A DNA stretch of 64,000 nt, taken from NCBI GenBank assembly GCA_041879295.1, contig CP047152.1:3291501-3355500 (forward strand). Direction: 5' to 3'. Under the pieces are notes generated by a model. That model had not been told where the DNA came from. It made no database searches and saw only the letters and a list, made by a program, of their open reading frames with translations. Of the stretch, positions 18,401 through 26,339 are shown piece after piece (position 1 is the stretch's first letter; the number at the start of each line of letters is the position of its first letter). This DNA is from Pseudomonas putida. Its GTDB lineage: Bacteria; Pseudomonadota; Gammaproteobacteria; Pseudomonadales; Pseudomonadaceae. A program made the translations under genes and the position numbers.

Positions 18401-19261
18401 CACCGGGATGTCGCGGCGGAACGGGCGCAGGTTGGGGCGCTCGGGGCTGGACAAGGCGAAACCGGTGGTATTGACCAGCACTTCGGCGCCGACCTCGTCC
18501 AGCCAGGCTTCGACCTGTTCCAGGCAGGCGCTTTCCTTGAGGCTGGCCACGGCGATCGGCAACGGGTTCAGGCCGGCAGCCTGCAGGCGCTGGCAGAACA
18601 CGTCGATGAAGGCGGTATTGGCCGCTTGCAGGTGCGAGCGGTAGAACAGTAACGGCGCCACCGGCTGTTCGGGGTGCCAGTGCGGGTACCAGTCCTCGAG
18701 TGTCGCGCTGCCGTTGGCCGGGTGATAGACCGCCGTGCGCGGCAAAGGCTGCGGTTCGTCCCAGGCATAGTCGCGGCCCAGCCACTGGCTGGCCAGGCAG
18801 TTGAACAGGTTGATGGCGTTGGCCTTGCCGCCCTGGCGCAGGTAATGCCAAAGCCGCTCGGCCTGCTCACCGCGGACGTTGCCCAGGCTGGTCAGCTCCG
18901 GGTCCGGGCGGTCGTCGCCCGGCACCAGAATCAGCTGCACGCCACGGGCGGCCAGCTCGACCAGTTGTTCGACGCCGTAGCGCCAGTAGCCAACGCCACC
19001 GTGCAGCGACACCAGGATGACCTTGGCGTGACGCAGCACCTGGTCGACATACAGGTCGACCGAGGCATGGTTCTGCACCTGCATCGGGTTGGCCAGGCGC
19101 AGGCTGGGAAAGTCTTCGGGCAATTGCTCGGCGGTGTCGGCGAGCAATGCCAGGTGTGAATCGCCGCTGCAGAGAATCACCAGCTCGGCGGGTGTCTGGC
19201 CGAGGTCGGCAATGCTGTCATCCGGTACGAAACCACCGGGCTGAGTCCGCAGCAGGTGCAT
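15500..19261 (-). CDS. cobN: Cobaltochelatase large subunit CobN
   Basis: A 1253-aa protein of normal CobN length. Recognisable segments include [15 protein letters not shown] near the N-terminus, [22 protein letters not shown] (about 370-395), [26 protein letters not shown] (about 530-560) with the metal/porphyrinoid-site histidines, and [16 protein letters not shown] near 910. It inserts Co(II) into hydrogenobyrinic acid a,c-diamide in aerobic cobalamin synthesis. Its ATG lies 3 nt after the cobW stop and its stop lies 1 nt before the chlI start, so cobW-cobN-chlI/D is one tightly coupled operon. Confidence 0.95.
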   Translation of the reverse strand: [1253 protein letters not shown]

Positions 19262-19264
19262 GGG

Positions 19265-20332
19265 TCAGGCGCCCAGCGCCTGGCGCAGGCGCGCCTCCAG
19301 CTGGGCAGCATCGAGGTCCTGGCCGATCAGCACCAGGCGGGTGATGCGCGGCTCGTCGGCGCGCCAGGCGCGGTCGAAGTGCTTGTCGAAACGGGTGCCC
19401 ACGCCTTGTACCAGCAGGCGCATCGGCTTGCCCGGGATGGCGGCGAAGCCTTTGGCGCGCAGGATACCGAACTCCACCACCAGCTGGGTCAGCGCATCGA
19501 GCAGCAGGCTTTCGTCGGCTTCAGGCAGGTCGATGGAGATGGAATCGAAAGCGTCGTGGTCATGATCGTCATGATCGTCGCCGTCGTGGTGGGAATCGTG
19601 GTGAGTTCGACGGCCATCGATATGTGACTCGGACTCGGCACCCACGCCCAGCAGCACGTCCAGTGGCAGCTTGCCGCTGCTGGCCTCGATCACTTTCACC
19701 GCCGGCGGCAGTTCTTCGGCCACCTCGGCACGCACCTTGGCCAGGCCTTCGGCGTCGATCAGGTCGGCCTTGTTCAACACCACCAGGTCGGCGCTGGCCA
19801 GCTGGTCAGCGAACAGCTCGTGCAGGGGCGATTCATGGTCCAGGTTAGGGTCGAGCTTGCGCTGGGCATCGACCTGGTCCGGGTAGGCGGCGAAGGTGCC
19901 AGCGGCCACGGCCGGGCTGTCGACCACGGTGATGACCGCATCGACGGTGCAGGCATTGCGGATTTCCGGCCACTGGAACGCTTGTACCAATGGTTTGGGC
20001 AGGGCCAGGCCGCTGGTTTCGATGAGAATGTGGTCGAGGTCGCCACGGCGTGCCACCAGCTCGCGCATCACCGGGAAGAATTCTTCCTGCACGGTGCAGC
20101 ACAGGCAACCGTTGGCCAGTTCGTAGACGCGGCCGCTGGCTTCTTCCTCGGTGCACCCGATGCTGCACTGCTTGAGGATTTCGCCATCGATGCCCAGTTC
20201 GCCGAACTCGTTGACGATGACCGCAATGCGGCGGCCCTGGGCGTTGTCGAGCATGTGGCGCAGCAAGGTGGTCTTGCCCGAGCCGAGGAAGCCGGTGACG
20301 ATGGTGACGGGGAGCTTGGCCAGTGTTTTCAT
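19265..20332 (-). CDS. cobW: CobW, COG0523-family G3E GTPase/metallochaperone
   Basis: A 355-aa G3E GTPase. It shows Walker A GFLGSGKTTLL, the metal-binding GCLCC motif (in ANGCLCCTV, about 78-86), the Walker B-like ETSGLALP and the G4 motif NKADL. A His/Asp-rich loop (THHDSHHDGDDHDDHDHD, about 258-275) should bind metal. ATG 20332 is preferred over upstream starts because it begins directly with the GTPase fold (MKTLAKLPVTIVTGF). It leads an operon behind a B12 riboswitch, which favours a role in cobalt delivery to CobN rather than zinc homeostasis. Confidence 0.93.
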   Translation of the reverse strand: MKTLAKLPVTIVTGFLGSGKTTLLRHMLDNAQGRRIAVIVNEFGELGIDGEILKQCSIGCTEEEASGRVYELANGCLCCTVQEEFFPVMRELVARRGDLDHILIETSGLALPKPLVQAFQWPEIRNACTVDAVITVVDSPAVAAGTFAAYPDQVDAQRKLDPNLDHESPLHELFADQLASADLVVLNKADLIDAEGLAKVRAEVAEELPPAVKVIEASSGKLPLDVLLGVGAESESHIDGRRTHHDSHHDGDDHDDHDHDAFDSISIDLPEADESLLLDALTQLVVEFGILRAKGFAAIPGKPMRLLVQGVGTRFDKHFDRAWRADEPRITRLVLIGQDLDAAQLEARLRQALGA

Positions 20333-20445
20333 GTCGCATTGCCCTTGGCAGTGTGGCGCGGGCATGCAGGACGACAGCCGCGGGCCAGACCGGCCGGGCT
20401 TGTTCGCCACCGGATCACCCCGCCCGGTTGAAAGTCGAAAACGTG

Positions 20446-20645
20446 ACGAGGCAGGTCTCCTGGCTTGCACCGTTCCATGCCCCCGTTCAGTTGAACGGCA
20501 GGCTGGCGGGATGACGCCTTCCCGCGCGCTGGCGCAGTGGCTGTGTCGATCCGTTGTCGGTGCTTACAGTTGCGGGGGCAGCCGCGGCTTGTACCGCGTT
20601 CCCGTCTTAGCTCCGGCCATGCCGAAGAACCTCGAAGTGGGCAAG
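20446..20645 (-). ncRNA. Cobalamin (B12, AdoCbl-type) riboswitch
   Basis: On the minus strand the region contains the conserved core GCTGCCCCCGCAACTGTAAGC (about 20563-20583), the flanking GGGAAC, and the B12 box AAGCCAGGAGACCTGCC (20466-20450). These are the hallmark elements of the cobalamin riboswitch. It lies about 115 nt upstream of cobW and should repress cobW-cobN-chlI/D when adenosylcobalamin is plentiful. Confidence 0.95.
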
Positions 20646-20749
20646 GCTACGCAGTGGCTGGCGGGTGGTCAACCATTGCTGCCGGCTGGTCGACCATAAG
20701 GGCAGCAACTGCGCTACAGTGGCACTTTTTCAACGGACAAGGACGCCCC

Positions 20750-20902
20750 ATGCCCCTCGCCCCCGCCCTACCGGTATTGCGCATGTTCTCCGCCGACAAG
20801 GCCAAGGCTTTTTACCTGGATTTTCTGCAGATGCAGGGGCAAGACCCGTTCGGCAACCGCCTGCGCTTTTGCCAGCAGATCGATGACGAGGCCAACCCAT
20901 GA
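20750..20902 (+). pseudogene. Glyoxalase-superfamily gene collapsed by in-frame internal deletion
   Basis: A 50-aa frame. Its first half (LPVLRMFSADKAKAFYLDFL) is the N-terminal strand-helix of glyoxalase/bleomycin-resistance proteins. Its second half (DPFGNRLRFCQQ) is the C-terminal strand of the same family. The usual 70 or so residues between them are missing, with the junction near LQMQGQ, and the frame is kept. One half-fold cannot make a normal metal site, so it is probably a remnant. It overlaps the next gene by 4 nt (ATGA at 20899-20902), so it may persist for translational coupling. Confidence 0.7.
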
Positions 20903-21261
20903 AGGCATTGGGCAAACGCGAGATAAGTCGCCTGGAGCGGGAGTTGGTCGCGTGCCTGACCGATGCCTGCGAAGCCGCCAAGGCGGAGATTGTCGGCTTC
21001 AGTTGGCTTACCCATCGCCTCGACCCCGAGGACTTTCCGAGCAGCCTGCGTATCACCTGGGTATTCGAGCAAGAGGCCGACAAGGCAGCGGCCGTGGTCG
21101 GTGATGCGAAGGCGCGCATGCTGGCGCTTACCGGCCTGGCGCTGGAGCAAGCCGGCATTGAGCTGGACCATCCGGCCTGGCATGTGCGATTCGACAGTGA
21201 AGAGGCCTGCGCGCACGGCCACGGCGGAGACTGGGCCAAGCGCTTGCAGACGCAGCGCTGA
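20899..21261 (+). CDS. Hypothetical protein (120 aa)
   Basis: A 120-aa soluble protein without signal or membrane segments (begins MKALGKREISRLEREL, ends near HGHGGDWAKRLQTQR). The ATG overlaps the stop of the glyoxalase remnant, so they are co-transcribed and likely coupled. I do not recognise a characterised family. Codon use matches neighbours, which suggests a real gene. Confidence 0.75.
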   Translation: MKALGKREISRLERELVACLTDACEAAKAEIVGFSWLTHRLDPEDFPSSLRITWVFEQEADKAAAVVGDAKARMLALTGLALEQAGIELDHPAWHVRFDSEEACAHGHGGDWAKRLQTQR

Positions 21262-21330
21262 GCCCCAACCGGCAGCCGGTGCTTTACCCGGCCCCAAACG
21301 GTCCGTTAGGCTACGCATTCCCTAAATTAC

Positions 21331-21406
21331 GAGGTGTTCGTCCAATGCGCCATTGATGCCGCCGTCCGTTCGACGGCCAGTCTTCAGCCTCCGGTTCGTT
21401 CCGGAG
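21331..21406 (+). promoter_or_regulatory. Structured leader of the ABC-F gene: mini-ORF and two hairpins
   Basis: GAGGTG (21331-21336) is followed 8 nt later by ATG CGC CAT TGA (21345-21356), a possible 3-codon leader ORF. Two perfect hairpins follow: GCCGTC-CGTTC-GACGGC (21361-21377) and CTCCGG-TTCGTT-CCGGAG (21389-21406). The ABC-F start codon is at 21433. This arrangement is reminiscent of ribosome-sensing attenuators upstream of ABC-F genes, but that role is speculative here. Confidence 0.4.
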
Positions 21407-21432
21407 ATGTCGCGGCATTTGTGGAGATGTAC

Positions 21433-23010
21433 ATGACGAACACGTCGATTCTGACGCTGGACAGCGTTTCCTTGGTCTTGCCTGATGGCAGGCCGCTGTT
21501 TAGCAACCTCAACGAAACCTTCGACCAACGCCGCACCGGCCTGGTCGGGCGCAATGGCGTGGGCAAAAGCCTGCTAGGGCAGATTCTTGCCGGCCAGCGT
21601 GAACCGAGCAGCGGCCATTGTCGGCGCCTCGGGCCTGTCCACTTGCTGGATCAGCAAGTCATCGAGCGCAGCGCCACGCTGGCCGACCTGGCTCAAGTGG
21701 GGCCGGTGATTGCGGCGCTGGAACGCATCGAGCAAGGCAGCATCAAGCCCCAGGATTTCGACACCGTTGGCGAGCGCTGGGATATGCGCGAGCAATTGCA
21801 ACTGCAGCTTCAGGGCCACGGCCTGGGTCAACTTGACTGGCGCCAGCCCGCTCGGACCCTGAGCGGTGGCCAAGCCATGCGCGTGGCACTGATTGGCGCG
21901 TGGCTCAGCGATGCCGATTACCTGATCCTCGACGAGCCAAGCAATCACCTGGACAGCAACGCCCGCGCCCAGTTGCTGAGCATGATCGAAGCCTGGGACC
22001 GTGGCTTGCTGGTGATCAGCCACGACCGCAGCCTGCTGGCGCACATGGCACGCATTGTCGAACTATCCAGCCTGGGCTTGCAGGCCTATGGTGGCAACTA
22101 CAGCCTCTATAGTGCGCAAAAAGCCAACCAGACGGCGCAGGCCCAGCAGCAACTTGCCCGGCTGAAGCAGGAGCAGCAACGCCAGGCCCGTGAACTGCAG
22201 CGCCAACGCGAAGACCTGGAGCGCCATCAGGCTCGGGCCGGGCGCCAAGCCAAGCACACCAACCAGGCCAAGATTCTGGTCGACCGCAAGCAGGAGCGCA
22301 GCCAGGCCACTGCCGGCAAGCAGCGCCGCGACCATCGCGATGCTCGGCAAACGCTATTGGGCAAAGTGCGTGACGCCGCCCGCGAGGTGGAGCAAGACAG
22401 CGCTATTACCTTGCACGCGCCCACCCCTCAGCGTCATCCGGGCCGAGAAGTGTTGGCCTTGCAGGCACTTTGCTTGCCCCATGGCACCCGTAAAGCGCTT
22501 GACCTGCGCTTGTGCCTGGGCCAGCGCGTAGGACTGATCGGCGCCAATGGCAGTGGCAAGTCCACCCTGCTCAGGCTGCTGAATGGGGAATTGCCGGCAT
22601 CGCCCGACAACGTGCGCCTCAGTGGTGAGACCGCCCTGCTCGACCAGCACTGCAGCACCCTGCCAGGCAACCGTAGCGTGCTCGAACACCTACGCCAAGC
22701 CAACCCGACGCTGGCCCAGGGAAAATTGCGCAGCCGCCTGGCGCAACTGGGCCTGGATGCGCCCCGTATCGAACTGCCCAGTGGCCTGCTTAGCGGCGGC
22801 GAGCGTATGAAGGCGGCGCTGGCCGCCGTGCTGTACCGCGAACGGCCGCTCGACCTGTTGCTGTTGGACGAACCCGGCAACCACCTGGACCTGCCATCGC
22901 TGACAGCCCTGGAACACATGCTTGGGCAGTTTCGCGGGGCGCTGATAGTGGCGTCCCATGATGCGGTATTGCTGGAAAACCTGGCGCTGGATGAGTACTT
23001 GCGGTTGTAG
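21433..23010 (+). CDS. ABC-F family ATP-binding protein (Uup/EttA-like)
   Basis: A 525-aa protein with two ABC domains and no membrane segments. Walker A sites are GRNGVGKSLL (N-terminal) and GANGSGKSTLL (C-terminal). Signature motifs are LSGGQAMR and LSGGERMK, followed by LILDEPSNHLD and LLLDEPGNHLD. A charged Gln/Arg-rich linker (about 230-310) takes the place of the P-site tRNA-interaction motif. ABC-F proteins act on the ribosome (translation factors or antibiotic protection). ATG 21433 with GGAG at 21423-21426 is preferred over the GTG at 21334. Confidence 0.88.
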   Translation: MTNTSILTLDSVSLVLPDGRPLFSNLNETFDQRRTGLVGRNGVGKSLLGQILAGQREPSSGHCRRLGPVHLLDQQVIERSATLADLAQVGPVIAALERIEQGSIKPQDFDTVGERWDMREQLQLQLQGHGLGQLDWRQPARTLSGGQAMRVALIGAWLSDADYLILDEPSNHLDSNARAQLLSMIEAWDRGLLVISHDRSLLAHMARIVELSSLGLQAYGGNYSLYSAQKANQTAQAQQQLARLKQEQQRQARELQRQREDLERHQARAGRQAKHTNQAKILVDRKQERSQATAGKQRRDHRDARQTLLGKVRDAAREVEQDSAITLHAPTPQRHPGREVLALQALCLPHGTRKALDLRLCLGQRVGLIGANGSGKSTLLRLLNGELPASPDNVRLSGETALLDQHCSTLPGNRSVLEHLRQANPTLAQGKLRSRLAQLGLDAPRIELPSGLLSGGERMKAALAAVLYRERPLDLLLLDEPGNHLDLPSLTALEHMLGQFRGALIVASHDAVLLENLALDEYLRL

Positions 23011-23146
23011 AAACCGAAAAAAAAGCATCGCAGCCTATCAATTCGTGACTGGCCGTTCCCGATCCGCCAAGGATGGTTTAAGGTGGCATGGTGCGCATAT
23101 AACAGCAGCCCGAGCGATCGGGCACTTGCAAGACAATGAGGGTGTC

Positions 23147-24166
23147 ATGAGCAACGAAAGCATTAATTGGGACAAGCTGGGTTTCGACTACATCAAGACC
23201 GACAAACGCTACCTGTCCGTATGGCGCAATGGCGAGTGGGACAAGGGCACCCTGACCGAAGACAACGTACTGCACATCAGTGAAGGCTCCACGGCCCTGC
23301 ACTACGGCCAGCAGTGCTTCGAAGGCCTGAAGGCCTACCGTTGCAAGGACGGCTCGATCAACCTGTTCCGCCCGGACCAGAACGCCGCCCGCATGCAGCG
23401 CAGCTGTGCACGCCTGCTGATGCCGCACGTGCCGACCGATGTTTTCATCGAAGCCTGCAAGCAAGTGGTCAAGGCCAACGAAAAGTTCGTGCCACCGCAC
23501 GGCAAAGGCGCCCTGTACCTGCGCCCGTTCGTGATCGGCACCGGCGACAACATTGGCGTGCGCACCGCCCCCGAGTTCATCTTCTCGGTGTTCGCCATCC
23601 CGGTTGGTTCGTACTTCAAGGGCGGCATGAAGCCGCACAACTTCCAGATTTCCAGCTTCGACCGTGCAGCCCCGCAGGGCACCGGCGCGGCCAAGGTCGG
23701 TGGCAACTACGCTGCCAGCCTGCAGCCGGGCGCGGAAGCGAAGAAGGCCAACTTCGCCGATGCCATCTACCTCGACCCGCTGACCCACACCAAGATCGAG
23801 GAAGTCGGTTCGGCCAACTTCTTCGGCATCACCGCCAACAACGAGTTCGTCACCCCGAAATCGGCCTCGGTGCTGCCAGGCATCACCCGCCTCTCGCTGA
23901 TGGAGCTGGCGCAATCGCGTCTGGGCCTGACCGTGATCGAAGGCGATGTCGAGATCAGCAAGCTGGACCGCTTCGTCGAAGCCGGTGCCTGCGGCACCGC
24001 AGCCGTGATCACCCCAATCGGCGGCATCGAGTACAACGGCAAGCTGCACGTGTTCCACGACCTGGAAAAGGTCGGCCCGGTTACCCAGAAGCTCTACAAC
24101 GAGCTGACCGGTATCCAGAGCGGTGATGTAGAGGCACCGGCAGGCTGGATCGTCAAGGTCGCCTGA
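23147..24166 (+). CDS. ilvE: Branched-chain amino acid aminotransferase IlvE
   Basis: A 339-aa fold-type IV PLP enzyme of the longer (eukaryotic-like) BCAT group. It has LHYGQQCFEGLKAYR, LYLRPFVIGTG, and AKVGGNYAASL with the Schiff-base lysine, then IEEVGSANFFG. It interconverts Val, Leu, Ile and their 2-oxo acids. Start ATG 23147 follows GAGGGTG. It has its own promoter region of about 135 bp, containing a small GCCCGA/TCGGGC hairpin near 23109-23124, and a strong terminator, so it is monocistronic. Confidence 0.95.
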   Translation: MSNESINWDKLGFDYIKTDKRYLSVWRNGEWDKGTLTEDNVLHISEGSTALHYGQQCFEGLKAYRCKDGSINLFRPDQNAARMQRSCARLLMPHVPTDVFIEACKQVVKANEKFVPPHGKGALYLRPFVIGTGDNIGVRTAPEFIFSVFAIPVGSYFKGGMKPHNFQISSFDRAAPQGTGAAKVGGNYAASLQPGAEAKKANFADAIYLDPLTHTKIEEVGSANFFGITANNEFVTPKSASVLPGITRLSLMELAQSRLGLTVIEGDVEISKLDRFVEAGACGTAAVITPIGGIEYNGKLHVFHDLEKVGPVTQKLYNELTGIQSGDVEAPAGWIVKVA

Positions 24167-24183
24167 GGCGCATCAGCTGTATG

Positions 24184-24222
24184 AAAACGGGGCATGCCAG
24201 TAATGGCATGCCCCGTTTTTCT
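24184..24222 (+). terminator. Rho-independent terminator of ilvE
   Basis: AAAACGGGGCATGCCA, loop GTAA, TGGCATGCCCCGTTTTTC: a 12-bp GC-rich stem extended by A/T pairs and followed by a T-tract, 18 nt after the ilvE stop. Confidence 0.95.
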
Positions 24223-24344
24223 TGGGTTTATACGGTCACCTCGAGCGGTTTTTACCCGCAAAGCAGGCGGCGCGGGGCATGGCACCAGCTGCGCCCAACC
24301 ACCGACCTGTGCCCCCGATCAGTGAACCGCGCAGGGTTGCAGAA

Positions 24345-24773
24345 TCATGCCAGGTGCCGCTGCACCAGCAGGTGCCGGGCTTTGTCGAACGCCCAGTTGT
24401 ACACCACGGTGTAGGGCAGGATGATCACGAAGAAGCCCAGCTCCACCATGAACGCCTGCAGCAGCGAAATCTCCAGCATCCAAGCCGCCACCGGCAGGCA
24501 CCACACCACCAGACCGGCTTCGAAGCCAAGACCGTGCACGAAACGCATACTGGCCTTCCAGTTGATGCGTTCGGTTTGCACCCAGCGATCGACCAGTGCG
24601 TTGTAGGCCATGTTCCACAACATGGCGATTACCGACAGGGTCACCGCCAGCGCGCCCGCCGTTGCCAATGACCTGCCCATGATCCAGGACAGCAGCGGCG
24701 CACACAGCAGTACCGCGAAAACTTCATAGCCAACCGCGTGGACCAGGCGTTCGGTGAAAGACACGTTTTTCAT
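24345..24773 (-). CDS. PACE-family multidrug efflux transporter
   Basis: A 142-aa membrane protein with four hydrophobic helices in two repeats (bacterial transmembrane pair). It carries the family's conserved positions: RLVHAVGYEVFAV in helix 1, WNMAYNALVDR after helix 2, RFVHGLGFEAG at helix 3 and YTVVYNWAFDK after helix 4. The proteobacterial antimicrobial compound efflux (AceI-like) proteins export chlorhexidine, acriflavine or short diamines using the proton gradient. MKNVSF (24773) is preferred; ATG 24785 adds 4 residues. It is divergent from a LysR gene, a typical PACE arrangement. Confidence 0.88.
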   Translation of the reverse strand: MKNVSFTERLVHAVGYEVFAVLLCAPLLSWIMGRSLATAGALAVTLSVIAMLWNMAYNALVDRWVQTERINWKASMRFVHGLGFEAGLVVWCLPVAAWMLEISLLQAFMVELGFFVIILPYTVVYNWAFDKARHLLVQRHLA

Positions 24774-24865
24774 TGCAAATTCCATCCATTGCGTGAGTCG
24801 TGCTTCCCATTCTCTTTGATAGAACTGATACTCGCGATATAGCTGCCATCGGTTTTATCAATACC

Positions 24866-25720
24866 ATGCGATACTCTCCCGAAGCTCTGGTCGCCTTTAC
24901 CGAAGCCGCATCACTCGGTTCGTTTTCTGCGGCGGCGCGCAAGCTGCGCAAAAGCCAGTCCACCGTCAGCATCGCCATTGCCAATTTCGAGGCCGATATC
25001 GGCTGCCCGCTGTTTGATCGCAGTGGCCGCCACCCCACGCTGAATGAAGCGGGTAGGCAGGTGCGGAGCCATGTAGAGGCGATTCTCGATGCCAGCGCCC
25101 AGCTCGATGCGCTGGCAGTGCGACTGGCGCAAAATGTCGAGGCGCTGGTATCTGTGGTGATGTCGGACAGCTACAGCGTAACGTTCCAGGGGGCGGTGAT
25201 GACTCGTTTCGCCCAGCACTACCCCCATACCGAGCTACGCTGCGGCCCGGCGGAAGACGCTGATGTGATCGAGATGATCCAGCAGGGCCTGGCCCATGTC
25301 GGCATCCTTGCCACACAGCCCGGCTACCCCGCCGACGTGGCCGTGGCGCGCTTGCCGGAGCAGGCAGAGTTCGGCGTATATGTCGCCAGCGAGCATCCGC
25401 TGGCAAGCCTGCCGCAAGTAAAGGCACAGCATCTGGAGAACGCACGACAGCTGTATATCAAGACCTATGCCCCCAGCCTGCACCACGGCCGTGGCCAAGC
25501 GTGGTCGGCACCGGATTACCTTACCCTGCTGGAGTTCGCCGTACGCGGGTTTGGCTGGGCCGAACTGCCCAGGGCGCTGGTAAGACGGTTTGGCCACGAG
25601 CTGGTGGAGTTGCAGATAGCGGGTTACCCCCGGCGGGTGGATATGGATGTGGCCTGGTCGAGCCGACGTGCCTTGGGGCCGGCCGGGCAATGGCTGGTGC
25701 GACAGATGTTGGGGCAATAG
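24866..25720 (+). CDS. LysR-family regulator, probable controller of the PACE gene
   Basis: A 284-aa LysR protein. The N-terminal HTH is LVAFTEAASLGSFSAAARKLRKSQSTVSIAIANFEADIG, and the effector domain follows. ATG 24866 (MRYSPEALVAFTEAA) matches the normal start of LysR proteins; an upstream ATG at 24800 would add 22 residues. By analogy with AceR/AceI it may activate the divergent efflux gene when a drug or polyamine binds. Confidence 0.9.
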   Translation: MRYSPEALVAFTEAASLGSFSAAARKLRKSQSTVSIAIANFEADIGCPLFDRSGRHPTLNEAGRQVRSHVEAILDASAQLDALAVRLAQNVEALVSVVMSDSYSVTFQGAVMTRFAQHYPHTELRCGPAEDADVIEMIQQGLAHVGILATQPGYPADVAVARLPEQAEFGVYVASEHPLASLPQVKAQHLENARQLYIKTYAPSLHHGRGQAWSAPDYLTLLEFAVRGFGWAELPRALVRRFGHELVELQIAGYPRRVDMDVAWSSRRALGPAGQWLVRQMLGQ

Positions 25721-26006
25721 TTGTGTTGCCCGCCCGAACTTGAAGTGCGCCCAGACACAACAACCGGTACACCCAGCGACAAGCCTTCCTTCCGCCCCGT
25801 ACCGAGCACGCCGCATTGCTTCGATGCCCGTCAGGGCCTGGGGCGCATCGTCGTCGAGCAGTTAGACCTGTACCTAGGTGACCCCGATCTGCTTCCTCGG
25901 AACCGTCGATAGTCACTATCGAGCAGGGCAATTTCTACCGAACGCTGTGGCCGCATAACCTAGCTCCATCCCCTCGCTGCCTACTAGCCTGCCCTGGAGC
26001 TAACCG
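25721..26006. promoter_or_regulatory. Intergenic region with 7-bp inverted repeat before the lipoprotein gene
   Basis: A 286-bp gap. TCGATAG (25906-25912), spacer TCA, CTATCGA (25916-25922) is a perfect inverted repeat about 85 bp before the lipoprotein start. It may be an operator. Short open frames here show no recognisable protein family. Confidence 0.4.
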
Positions 26007-26258
26007 ATGAATGCCCTGGCCCGCCAGCTTTCCGCCACCCTTGTCGTTTTCGCCATCGCCGTGATCAGCGGCTGTGCCAGCCACCCTGAGCTGCGCCCGT
26101 ACACCGCTGAAGAAACTCGCCAGTTGCAACTGGAAGCCTTGCAGCGCCGCGGCCTGTCGCTGGACAATTACGAGCAGCAACGGCGGGTAATCCTGCGTGC
26201 TGGCAAGCTGCCTGTGGTGACCGAAACCACCGACAATGAACCTTCGACCAAAGGCTGA
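26007..26258 (+). CDS. Small lipoprotein
   Basis: An 83-aa protein with a lipoprotein signal peptide and lipobox VISGC (Cys about residue 23), followed by a short charged region rich in Gln/Glu. It is expected to be lipid-anchored in the envelope. Function unknown. The next residue after Cys is Ala, which favours outer-membrane sorting. Confidence 0.78.
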   Translation: MNALARQLSATLVVFAIAVISGCASHPELRPYTAEETRQLQLEALQRRGLSLDNYEQQRRVILRAGKLPVVTETTDNEPSTKG

Positions 26259-26339
26259 ACGGGCTAGCCGGCGGTTCCCTCCCTCCACTTGCGCAGGTAT
26301 CCTCTACCGCTCAACCGCAAGCCTTCCAGGACGGAGACC

